Position numbers and translations under genes: made by a program
Assembly: GCA_965207945.1 (NCBI GenBank)
Contig: OZ242303.1
Coordinates: 992,001 to 1,056,000 of the forward strand
DNA: 64,000 nucleotides
Direction: 5' to 3'
Source of the DNA: JAAOII01 sp965207945
GTDB lineage: Bacteria; Pseudomonadota; Gammaproteobacteria; CBDBNL01; JAAOII01
In this document: positions 45,825 through 53,906 of the stretch, piece by piece
How the letters are laid out: the number at the start of each line of letters is the position of its first letter
How positions within the stretch are numbered: position 1 is the stretch's first letter
The notes under the pieces: generated by a model
Seen by the model: the letters and a program-made list of their open reading frames with translations, nothing else
Told to the model about the DNA's origin: nothing
Databases searched by the model: none

Positions 45825-46844
45825 ATGAAAGAAGTTAGTGTTGTGATGCCAGTATACAATCGCCAAAAATATGTTGGTAAGGCAATTGAGTCAATTCTCA
45901 ATCAAACATATAAGGATTTTGAGTTTATTATAGTGGACGATGGTTCAAATGATAAATCCCCTTCTATAATAAAAGAATATTCTAAGTTAGATAAACGCAT
46001 CAAGTATATCAAGCAACAAAATAGCGGTCCTGCCCATGCTCGCAACACGGGAGTAAGAAAATCCCAAGGTAAATATATCGCTTTCATGGATGATGATGAT
46101 ATATCAACACCCACTAGATTAGAAAAACAAGTAAGTTATCTTAAAAGTCATCCAACCCTGCATGCCTGTGTTCCATTTATAGAAAATGTATACCGAGATG
46201 AAGAATTCTTTAGTTATTCTGTATACCATGTAGATCGTTTGCCTAATAAAAAAAAATTTATAAAAAACTGCTTCCCCGTTCCCCTTGTTTTAAATGCTAC
46301 TACCATGATAATTAAAGCAGCTTTCAATGAGTGCAATGAACAGAGAGCCAGTAATAATATCATAGAAGATTTGGATTTCACCTTAAGGTTTCAAGAAAAA
46401 TTTGCTGCTGGAGTTGTAGCAGAGGTTTTATACAAATATACCCTTCCTTATGATAACTTTGGTTCAAATAATAATACCCGTTTTCCCGTTCATATTTTTA
46501 AAGCATATATTGCAACTTATATTAGTGCCTGGTGCCGAAGAAACGGTGAAGAAGACCCAATTAAACATAACAGATCAATTGACGACATTATGAAACTTAT
46601 TACTAAACTCTCCGTAGATATTCGCAAAGAACTTTACAACAGCGGAGTTCCACGTTTGTGTAGTAACATTAGAAAAGCAAGAAATATCTCTACTGAGGAA
46701 ATAATATCTGTTATAAAAATACTTAAGGGTATGACTCCAAAGAATACAAAGTACAGCCAGATAACTAAAATTAAAAAAACACATATTAAGAATCTAATAT
46801 TAGATGGCAAATGGCACCAAATACCATACATTGTAAAATATTAG
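45825..46844 (+). CDS. GT2 family B glycosyltransferase, copy 4
   Basis: A 339-residue paralogue in tandem with copy 3. SVVMPVYNRQKYVGKAIES, VDDGSNDKSPS and MDDDD are intact, followed by VPLVLNATTMIIKAAF and EDLDFTLRFQEKF. The C-terminus has EEDPIKHNRSIDDIMKLITK. The N-terminal third is nearly identical in pattern to copies 1-3 and the middle is variable, the usual layout when acceptor specificity diversifies. Confidence 0.9.
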   Translation: MKEVSVVMPVYNRQKYVGKAIESILNQTYKDFEFIIVDDGSNDKSPSIIKEYSKLDKRIKYIKQQNSGPAHARNTGVRKSQGKYIAFMDDDDISTPTRLEKQVSYLKSHPTLHACVPFIENVYRDEEFFSYSVYHVDRLPNKKKFIKNCFPVPLVLNATTMIIKAAFNECNEQRASNNIIEDLDFTLRFQEKFAAGVVAEVLYKYTLPYDNFGSNNNTRFPVHIFKAYIATYISAWCRRNGEEDPIKHNRSIDDIMKLITKLSVDIRKELYNSGVPRLCSNIRKARNISTEEIISVIKILKGMTPKNTKYSQITKIKKTHIKNLILDGKWHQIPYIVKY

Positions 46845-46874
46845 TTGCGCATAAGTCTAATTCAAAAACAGCTT

Positions 46875-47957
46875 CTATTTCATTCCAATTTTATTTCTGC
46901 CAAACTGAATAATTCTTCTAATATTAACCAAGTAAAATAAAAACCACTGAAAAGTATTATAAATTTTTATAAAACGGATGTTCTTATACCTTTCTCTCTT
47001 ACTTACTACAGTATTCATAAGATGTTCCATTTTCTTAGCCATCCTGGCTTTGTTATAATAATTGTGAAAGCGTGAACACGGCAAAATGGGAGGAGCATTA
47101 ATGTATTCTTCAAACAATTTTGGATTGCTATCAATTTCTTTAAGCCTATCAATAACATCATCAAAAGATGAATAATCATGGCAATTAATAAATGAAGCGG
47201 GATTAAAAAAATCACCAATATTCGGACAACCTCGGTAAATAGGAATAGTTCCAGATAAGAAAGCATGCCATATTTTTTCAGTAATGTAACCAGGGGCACT
47301 TTTATTCTCAAAAGCGATAGAAAATTTATACTGTTTTTGAAACTCTAACTTGGCAAGATAATAATGATTTAGTTTTGTTTCAAGGTTTTTAAGCTCATCA
47401 GTGTTGTTCATTACTTTGCCTGCGCAATCCACTTTTTTATATCCTGACAGCATTCTACAAAATTCAGCTCTTAATTCACTTTCAGGAAAATTTGTGACAT
47501 TATAATTGCTATAAATAAAGTTACAAAATCTATTTTTAGGATATTTTTTTCGCTTTTTTACTTCTGGCGGAATCTTTTCTACTAAAAGTTTTTGAAAAAC
47601 TTCTTTATCCGTAATAATAAAAATTAAATAAAAATTCTTCTTGCTATCTGGGCGATATGAAATATTATAGTCAGCATTAAGTAGTTTATAAGGATAAAAT
47701 TCTCCTGTCATCATTAATAAGAAAGGAGCAAAGCCCCATCTTTTTTTGATTCTTAGTATGTCTAAGTATTTGTTCTGAGGTTTCTTATCACAATGATATA
47801 ATATCAAATCAGGAGATTCTTCACAATCCATGAAATTCCAGGAATTATCTATTGAGAGTCCTTCTTGGAATGAATCTGGAGTCATTTTTTTTCCTACATA
47901 ATCCATAGCATATATCTTAATAATTTTTGAATTGTTAGTGTTTAAAGAACGCTTCAT
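46875..47957 (-). CDS. GT10 fucosyltransferase (alpha-1,3/4 type), copy 2
   Basis: A 360-residue paralogue of the gene at 37832. The core signature YKFSIAFENKSAPGYITEK (about 210-228) is intact. The following block reads PIYRGCPNIGDFFNPASFI (about 239-257), with Arg242 where copy 1 and most GT10 enzymes have Trp. The N-terminal half is longer by about 12 residues. It lies 15 bp downstream of the GT4 gene in the same direction. The Trp-to-Arg change could alter acceptor or donor binding. Confidence 0.9.
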   Translation of the reverse strand: MKRSLNTNNSKIIKIYAMDYVGKKMTPDSFQEGLSIDNSWNFMDCEESPDLILYHCDKKPQNKYLDILRIKKRWGFAPFLLMMTGEFYPYKLLNADYNISYRPDSKKNFYLIFIITDKEVFQKLLVEKIPPEVKKRKKYPKNRFCNFIYSNYNVTNFPESELRAEFCRMLSGYKKVDCAGKVMNNTDELKNLETKLNHYYLAKLEFQKQYKFSIAFENKSAPGYITEKIWHAFLSGTIPIYRGCPNIGDFFNPASFINCHDYSSFDDVIDRLKEIDSNPKLFEEYINAPPILPCSRFHNYYNKARMAKKMEHLMNTVVSKRERYKNIRFIKIYNTFQWFLFYLVNIRRIIQFGRNKIGMK

Positions 47958-47971
47958 AATTTTTGACCAGG

Positions 47972-49027
47972 TTATAATACTTTAATTAATTTTAGATATT
48001 CTCTAGCAACATTTTTACTATTATATTTAGTAAAAAAACTCTTGTTTATTTGTGGATAATCATTAATGGCTAATTTCATATTATTAATTAATGGTTGTAA
48101 CATATCACATGGTGTTAAATATTTTTTTAACTCTCCTGTAAATATTTCTTGCGCACCCAAATTATCAGTGCTAACCATAGGTGTCCCCAAGATTAATGCT
48201 TCAAGAACATTCATAGGGCATGCCTCCTGATTAGAAGTACTGACGCATAATGATGCTTGCTTAATCCAAGCAAAAGGATTATCAGTCCAATTGATAAAAT
48301 GGACTTTATCGGTTAAAGATAGCTCATTAACCAGGTGTTCAAGCTCTTTCTTTCTTTTCCCTTCTCCTAATATAACCAGATGATACTTATCTGCAAAACT
48401 CTTGAAAGCATTGATTAATAAAGGGAAATTTTTCTCTCTAGAAAGACGGCCTACAGAAATAATAAATGGACTAATCATTCTAATAGGTGCTTTTTTTGTA
48501 GCTAGCTTTGTAATCTTAGCTATATTCAATCCATTGGGTATTATTTTATATGATGATGGCTTAATTCCATATTGCTCAATAAAACCATCCCCAACATTTT
48601 TACCAACCCATACAATAGAACGATTATTATAAGTTTTTCTCAATCTTTTTATCAAAATCCACCTTTTGATTTTAAATGAAGTTCTATGCAATAAGCCAGG
48701 TTGATGAAAACAGCAAATTAAATTATCAACCTCTCTTGATGTACAAACCAGATGAGATGGTAAAGTATTAGCAACAAAAAGATTGAATGGACCCTGCTCA
48801 ATTACCCTTTTATAGCAATGATCAAACTCTATGTATTGCTTTTTAGCATTATCAGTGTTGATTGGATGATGATACTCATCTATCTTTTTCTGTCCTGCTC
48901 CAAACGGAAACAAATGAACCTCATGCCCCATTTCACGTAAAGCATCTGTAAGATGCATAACCGCCTTGTTAACTCCGCCATGATCATGAAGCGATGGAAG
49001 CGCAAAACCAATCTTATAGCGCTCCAT
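47972..49027 (-). CDS. GT4-family glycosyltransferase (GT-B fold)
   Basis: A 351-residue retaining glycosyltransferase. The N-terminal domain opens YKIGFALPSLHDHGGVNKAV with the Gly-Gly donor loop. The C-terminal domain has ISVGRLSREKNFPLLINAF (about 195-213), VILGEGKRKKELE, and the Glu pair region STSNQEACPMNVLEALILGT (near 276-295), the GT4 EX7E motif. I chose ATG at 49027; a GTG upstream would extend it further into pfp. Even so it overlaps pfp by 14 bp. The sugar is unknown. It is the right-hand edge of the glycan island. Confidence 0.88.
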   Translation of the reverse strand: MERYKIGFALPSLHDHGGVNKAVMHLTDALREMGHEVHLFPFGAGQKKIDEYHHPINTDNAKKQYIEFDHCYKRVIEQGPFNLFVANTLPSHLVCTSREVDNLICCFHQPGLLHRTSFKIKRWILIKRLRKTYNNRSIVWVGKNVGDGFIEQYGIKPSSYKIIPNGLNIAKITKLATKKAPIRMISPFIISVGRLSREKNFPLLINAFKSFADKYHLVILGEGKRKKELEHLVNELSLTDKVHFINWTDNPFAWIKQASLCVSTSNQEACPMNVLEALILGTPMVSTDNLGAQEIFTGELKKYLTPCDMLQPLINNMKLAINDYPQINKSFFTKYNSKNVAREYLKLIKVL

Positions 49028-50270
49028 CTCGCCAAGCAGGTAGTTTCTTCTTAAGCACTGCAAAGTCACGGGTTGCTACCAAAGGCAGTCCGCTTCCGTA
49101 AGGAGGATGGGCTTCGCCTTGAATTAACGGTGCAATATGCTCTTTCGCGTCTTCAGTAATTGAATACTTATCCTTGCCGATATAACCGCGTGGCAATAAT
49201 CGTTCTGAATTTGCCGCTTTATCCAGTGCAATCTTACCTATCTCCCATTTATAAGGGGACGAAGATATTCTACTAATTGTTGGCATTATTGCATTTTCTC
49301 CACTAAGAGCGTATTCCACAGCAGCTTTACCCACTGCATAAGCATGGTCTACATCTACTTGTGAACTCAAATGCCGCGCTGAGCGCTGTAGATAATCACA
49401 AATAACACAATGATATTTATACCCTAACAGCTGATTTATTAGCACCGCCAGTATATTAGCAGCTCCGCCAAATTGCTGAGTTCCAGCCGCAGCCATGCTC
49501 AAAAACTCTCCATTTTCGTTACGTGCTCCTTCGGCAACCACCAATACGCAATAATCATTTTCTTTCACACATTTATCCACCAGTCCTATAAGCTCCATTT
49601 TATTCAAAGGTATCTCAGGAAACACAATCAAATGAGGTGGTTGTGGAGCCGAGCTATGTGCCAGCCCTGCTGCCGCAGCTATCCATCCAGCATGCCTACC
49701 CATAACCTCCATAAGCAGCACCTTAGTGGATGTGGTATGCATTGATGCTACATCTAAGCCAGATTCCAAAGTTGCCGTTGCAGTAAATTTAGCAACAGAA
49801 CCATAACCAGGGCAGTTATCCATATAGTCAAGGTCATTATCAATGGTCTTAGGAATACCTAAGCACTTAACGTCCAGATTTCTTTCTTTGCAATAGTTGG
49901 CAATTTTATTAGCAGCATCCATTGACCCACCTCCTCCATTATAGAAAAAATATCCTATATTATGTGCCTTGAATATCTCATACAATCTTTGGTACTCAGA
50001 ATCATCTATAGCAGGGTCCTTCATCCTATGGCGGCACGAACCAAATATTCCTCCTGGCGTATGTGCAAATGATGCAACATTACCACCATCTTCGTTGGTT
50101 AAGTCGTATATTTTTTCTTCAAGCAATCCACCTATCCCATAAGATGCGGCATAAATATTATCTATTTTATCAGTATTGCAACGGGCTGTCTCTATAACCC
50201 CACAAGCCGATGCATTAATAACTGAAGTGACGCCCCCGGACTGGACATATATAAGATTTTTTTTAGTCAT
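49014..50270 (-). CDS. pfp: 6-phosphofructokinase, PPi-type family, atypical donor site
   Basis: A 418-residue PfkA-superfamily enzyme for fructose-6-phosphate phosphorylation. The overall sequence matches bacterial pyrophosphate-dependent enzymes: IYVQSGGVTSVINASA at the start, GIPKTIDNDL at 138-147 with Lys141, and MEVMGRHAGWIAAAAGLA (about 188-205). The donor-specificity segment reads NGGGGS at 111-116, where PPi enzymes normally have Asp (GGGDS pattern) and ATP enzymes Gly. So the residue equivalent to E. coli 104 is Gly115 while 124 is Lys. The phosphoryl donor cannot be assigned with confidence. It follows the rhomboid gene by 19 bp. Confidence 0.88.
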   Translation of the reverse strand: MTKKNLIYVQSGGVTSVINASACGVIETARCNTDKIDNIYAASYGIGGLLEEKIYDLTNEDGGNVASFAHTPGGIFGSCRHRMKDPAIDDSEYQRLYEIFKAHNIGYFFYNGGGGSMDAANKIANYCKERNLDVKCLGIPKTIDNDLDYMDNCPGYGSVAKFTATATLESGLDVASMHTTSTKVLLMEVMGRHAGWIAAAAGLAHSSAPQPPHLIVFPEIPLNKMELIGLVDKCVKENDYCVLVVAEGARNENGEFLSMAAAGTQQFGGAANILAVLINQLLGYKYHCVICDYLQRSARHLSSQVDVDHAYAVGKAAVEYALSGENAIMPTISRISSSPYKWEIGKIALDKAANSERLLPRGYIGKDKYSITEDAKEHIAPLIQGEAHPPYGSGLPLVATRDFAVLKKKLPAWRDGAL

Positions 50271-50289
50271 AAACTCTAAATATTGTAAG

Positions 50290-50907
50290 TTAATTGTATT
50301 TGTTAATTGTCATAAAATAAGCAATTATGACCCCCGCCAAAGCTCCACTAAAATGATGTAAAAAAGAACTCTCTTTGATAACAAAATCAAGTGTAAATTG
50401 AATTAACAGTATAATCGCCAGCTGACGGGCAAAAATATAAGCAGCGGGGTTACGCGACTGCCTCCAAGTGCGCCACATTAAATAAGCAGTGCCTGCCGCA
50501 AGTCCCAAAATTGCTCCAGATGCGCCAATAGCGCAATAATCTACATTTCCTAACGAGTAAACCACCCCCAAAGCAACTAAATTGGCGAATAATCCACTGG
50601 ATACATATAATAATATTGCACGCCAATGGCCGAAAAAGGTCTCCGCATAAGAACCAAAAATTAATAATGCAACCATATTAAATAAAATATGTGAAAAATC
50701 ATAATGCATGAACACTGAACTTAGTAAGCGCCAATATTCGCCTTGCGAAATAACTTTATAGGGCTGCAAGCCACCAAAACAGCTTGCTGCCGGATTTGGA
50801 ATTTGCAGAATATAATGCAATATTACATATACCGCTACATTTACTGCAATTATGCTATATATGAATGGATTTTTTCGCCAGCTGGTTATTTGTGGAAAAG
50901 TACTCAC
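50290..50907 (-). CDS. Rhomboid-family intramembrane serine protease
   Basis: A 205-residue protein with about six membrane spans. The catalytic serine is in GASGAILGL (Ser130) and the catalytic histidine in LHHFSGALAG (His185). The conserved HYDFSHILFNM loop (about 68-78) is intact. Substrates are unknown. The start is GTG overlapping the rmuC stop by 4 bp (GTGA), a sign of translational coupling. Confidence 0.92.
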   Translation of the reverse strand: MSTFPQITSWRKNPFIYSIIAVNVAVYVILHYILQIPNPAASCFGGLQPYKVISQGEYWRLLSSVFMHYDFSHILFNMVALLIFGSYAETFFGHWRAILLYVSSGLFANLVALGVVYSLGNVDYCAIGASGAILGLAAGTAYLMWRTWRQSRNPAAYIFARQLAIILLIQFTLDFVIKESSFLHHFSGALAGVIIAYFMTINKYN

Positions 50908-52016
50908 AAATTCTCAGGCAGTTGTTTTTTTGTATTTGCCCCCAATTCTTTCATCTTCTCCGCTCTGCTAATCATATTACCACGCCCTTCATAAAGCTTG
51001 TTTTTTGCCCCATCAAGATTCTGTTGTGCTTGTCTAAGTGATTTATCCACACCTTGAATATCCTCAACAAAACCATGAAACTTATCATATAACCGCCCTC
51101 CTTCTAAAGCAATTTCCTGGGCATTGAGTGCACGTTTTTCATTACGCCAAATATTATGTATTACTTTCAAGGTAGCTAATAGAGTTGAGGGAGTAACTAA
51201 AATAATATGCTTACTAATTCCTCTTTCAAATAGTTGCGGATCTTCCTTTTGTGCTGCCAAAAAAGCTGCTTCAAGCGGAAAGAACATCAAGATATAATCC
51301 AACGAATGAAGCCCCTTAAGATTTTCATAATTCTTGCTGCCCAGCTGAACTATATGATTATCAATTGCTTGAATATGCTGCTTCAGATAGATACGTTGCT
51401 GTTGCTCATCCTCCTCATTACAGTAATCCGTATAGGCATTCAATGAGACCTTAGAATCAATAATTATATTCTTATCATCTGGCAGTTTTAATATCACATC
51501 GGGTTGAAATCTTTTCCCTTCAGAATCTTTGAAAGACGATTGAGTTTCATATTCTCTGCCCTCTTCCAACCCTGATTGCTGCAGAATTTTTTCTAAGATA
51601 ACCTCTCCCCAATCACCCTGCATTTTTTTATCACTTCGTAAGGCATTAGTAAGGTTTTCTGCTTGCTGACTCAGTGCGCTATTGCTTTGTTGAAGAATTT
51701 CTATATGCTTAGTTAATGCAGAGCTTTCTTCACTTCTTTGACGTTGTAGATCTTCAAGCCGATTACGAAAATTGTCCAAGTTTTGTTTTAATGGGCTTAA
51801 TGTCTTTTCAAGTTCAACGCGGCTTTTATCCGATTGAGAGGCAAGAACCTTGCCTGCCAAATTCTCAAACCTATCAATATTATTTTGCTCTGCCTCCAGT
51901 TGTGCTTTGAGCTTAATATTTTCACTTGTTGCGGTATTCCCACCTCTCATTAAAACAATATATGTTATGCCTGCCCCTAACAATAAGCCGCTAATAAACA
52001 GCAACGACTCCAACAT
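50904..52016 (-). CDS. rmuC: RmuC-family DNA recombination-limiting protein
   Basis: A 370-residue protein with an N-terminal membrane anchor (about 2-22). A long coiled coil (about 25-130, Gln/Glu/Lys/Leu-rich) precedes the RmuC nuclease-like domain: GDWGEVILEKILQQSGL (about 138-154), FQPDVILKLPDDKNIIIDSK (about 174-193) and LDYILMFFPLEAAFLAA (about 254-270). E. coli RmuC lowers rearrangements between inverted repeats, which is of interest beside an island full of repeats. It lies 109 bp downstream of lgt. Confidence 0.93.
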   Translation of the reverse strand: MLESLLFISGLLLGAGITYIVLMRGGNTATSENIKLKAQLEAEQNNIDRFENLAGKVLASQSDKSRVELEKTLSPLKQNLDNFRNRLEDLQRQRSEESSALTKHIEILQQSNSALSQQAENLTNALRSDKKMQGDWGEVILEKILQQSGLEEGREYETQSSFKDSEGKRFQPDVILKLPDDKNIIIDSKVSLNAYTDYCNEEDEQQQRIYLKQHIQAIDNHIVQLGSKNYENLKGLHSLDYILMFFPLEAAFLAAQKEDPQLFERGISKHIILVTPSTLLATLKVIHNIWRNEKRALNAQEIALEGGRLYDKFHGFVEDIQGVDKSLRQAQQNLDGAKNKLYEGRGNMISRAEKMKELGANTKKQLPENL

Positions 52017-52125
52017 TATTTTTGACTACTTGTTATTTTTGCCTTTTTAATATACATAATTTCTTTGCCCCAAAATGGCTATTGCTATCCAATCTATGAT
52101 GCGGGCAATGGTTTCTATGTAAAGG

Positions 52126-52923
52126 TCAATCTGATGCATAGTGAGCGATTATATTACGTCTATAACCATAGTAAAGCATGAAAATACCAGCAATTATCAT
52201 CGGCAAAGTGAGTAACTGTCCCATGGTTAGCCAACCAAAAGCCAGATAACCCAAACCCACATCAGGCACGCGCACAAACTCTACTGCAAATCTAGCGATT
52301 CCATAGCCCAGCAAAAATAAGCCGCTAGCGCTCATACGCGGACGCGGTTTTAAAGTAAATATCCATAGAATAGTAAATAATACCACCCCTTCAAGAAATA
52401 CTTCATATAACTGACTTGGATGACGCGGCAACAAATTGCCTGAATCAGGAAAAATAATTCCCCAATCAGAATTAGTTGGTTTACCCCAAAGTTCACCATT
52501 TATGTAATTTCCAACCCTACCTAAACCCAGACCAATAGGAATTAATGGCAATATGAAATCACTTAAATCAAAAGGGTTGACTTTCTTTTTACGTGCCAAT
52601 AGTAAAAATGCCCCTATAACCCCAATAACTGCACCATGAAAAGACATCCCTCCTTCCCAAATAAAAAAAACCTTCCAAGGACTAGCTAACAAATATGAAG
52701 TATTATAGAACAACATATAGCCCAGTCGCCCTCCTATAATAACTCCCAGAACACAATAAAATAAACAATCAGATAAATCATCACTATCCCATCCTAATCT
52801 GTCACGACGATAATAGCCCAAACCTAATGCAATTAAAAATCCCAGCAAATACATAATCCCATACCAATGGATTTTGAAGAATATCAGATCCACAGCTGGT
52901 GATAAATCATGGATGATAGTCAT
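52126..52923 (-). CDS. lgt: Prolipoprotein diacylglyceryl transferase
   Basis: A 265-residue inner-membrane enzyme with about seven spans. It attaches diacylglycerol to the lipobox cysteine of prelipoproteins. The Lgt signature GRVGNYINGELWGKPT is at 135-150, with the conserved HG in GGMSFHG (91-97) and the HPSQLYE segment (about 164-170). The start overlaps the stop of the ABC ATPase gene by 4 bp. It is an essential gene in most Gram-negatives. Confidence 0.96.
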   Translation of the reverse strand: MTIIHDLSPAVDLIFFKIHWYGIMYLLGFLIALGLGYYRRDRLGWDSDDLSDCLFYCVLGVIIGGRLGYMLFYNTSYLLASPWKVFFIWEGGMSFHGAVIGVIGAFLLLARKKKVNPFDLSDFILPLIPIGLGLGRVGNYINGELWGKPTNSDWGIIFPDSGNLLPRHPSQLYEVFLEGVVLFTILWIFTLKPRPRMSASGLFLLGYGIARFAVEFVRVPDVGLGYLAFGWLTMGQLLTLPMIIAGIFMLYYGYRRNIIAHYASD

Positions 52924-53843
52924 ACTAATTTTTCTTGCTGTAAAAACTTTCTTAGGACTGGATTGCTATTTTTATTAAAAATCTGTGCCGGAGTTCCATC
53001 CGCCGCTATCAAACCCTTGTGTAAAAATATGACTCTAGTGGCTACCTTGCGGGCAAATTCCATTTCATGGGTTACTACCAACATAGTCCTTTTTTCTTTA
53101 GCCAGTGCTATTATTACCTGCAGCACTTCGTTAACCAAAGTAGGATCTAATGCAGATGTTGGTTCATCAAAAAGAATTAATGCCGGATTCATAGCCATAG
53201 TGCGAGCAATTGCTACCCTTTGCTGTTGTCCCCCTGATAGCTGTAAAGGATAAGATGTCTGCAAATCCTGACTAAGCCCAACCTTCTTCAGTAGTTTTTT
53301 TGCCAAGAGAATTGCATCTTCTTTTTTTGCTTGAAGGACACATATAGGTGCCTCAATTATATTTTGCATGACCGTTTTATGTGACCATAGATTGAATTGT
53401 TGAAAAACCATACCAATTTTTGAACGCAGGCGTGTAAGTTGTTTAGGTGACTTAACTCTTCTTTTACTCTTAGCGCCAACTTTAGCACCCCCAACAAACT
53501 CCAGATGTTCTCCAAGGAAATATATCTCACCCTGCTGTGGTATTTCTAATAGATTCATACAACGTAACAAGGTGCTTTTGCCTGAACCGCTACCACCAAG
53601 AATTGCAATGATATCCCCCTCATAAGCATCCACAGAAATCCCTTTAATAATTTTGTTCTTTCCATCATAAGAATGATGAACATTCTTAATTGATATAACC
53701 GGTTCTTTTTGTTTACTCTGGCGCACTGCAGTGGACTTTAATTTGTCTTTAGATTTTCCTTTTAATTTACTTTTTAATTTTGCCTGCATTTTATTTTGCA
53801 ATACTCCGTTTGGCTTTACTTTTACTTCTCCTTTTCCTTTCAT
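52920..53843 (-). CDS. artP: Polar amino-acid ABC transporter ATPase (ArtP/GlnQ type)
   Basis: Cytoplasmic ATPase of 307 residues. Walker A GGSGSGKST is at 83-91, followed by FQQFNLWSHKTVMQN, the signature LSGGQQQRVAIARTMA, and Walker B ALILFDEPTSALDP. NLWSHKTV is typical of polar amino-acid importers. Compared with the usual 240-260 residues, the first 46 residues are an added Lys-rich tail (LKSKLKGKSKDKLKS). Its likely partners, the binding protein and permeases at 58080-60388, are on the other strand 4 kb away. Confidence 0.87.
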   Translation of the reverse strand: MKGKGEVKVKPNGVLQNKMQAKLKSKLKGKSKDKLKSTAVRQSKQKEPVISIKNVHHSYDGKNKIIKGISVDAYEGDIIAILGGSGSGKSTLLRCMNLLEIPQQGEIYFLGEHLEFVGGAKVGAKSKRRVKSPKQLTRLRSKIGMVFQQFNLWSHKTVMQNIIEAPICVLQAKKEDAILLAKKLLKKVGLSQDLQTSYPLQLSGGQQQRVAIARTMAMNPALILFDEPTSALDPTLVNEVLQVIIALAKEKRTMLVVTHEMEFARKVATRVIFLHKGLIAADGTPAQIFNKNSNPVLRKFLQQEKLV

Positions 53844-53906
53844 TATTTAGTGTTTCCAGTTACTCGCATATTATATGGCAACATATTGTAAGTTTCCAAC
53901 ATCCAA

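Noticed and set aside
26375..47957. CRISPR array or integron-like repeats among the island repeats
   Set aside because: The repeats are long, few, unevenly spaced and coincide with gene starts and leaders. No short regular repeat-spacer pattern, integrase or attC-like sites are visible.
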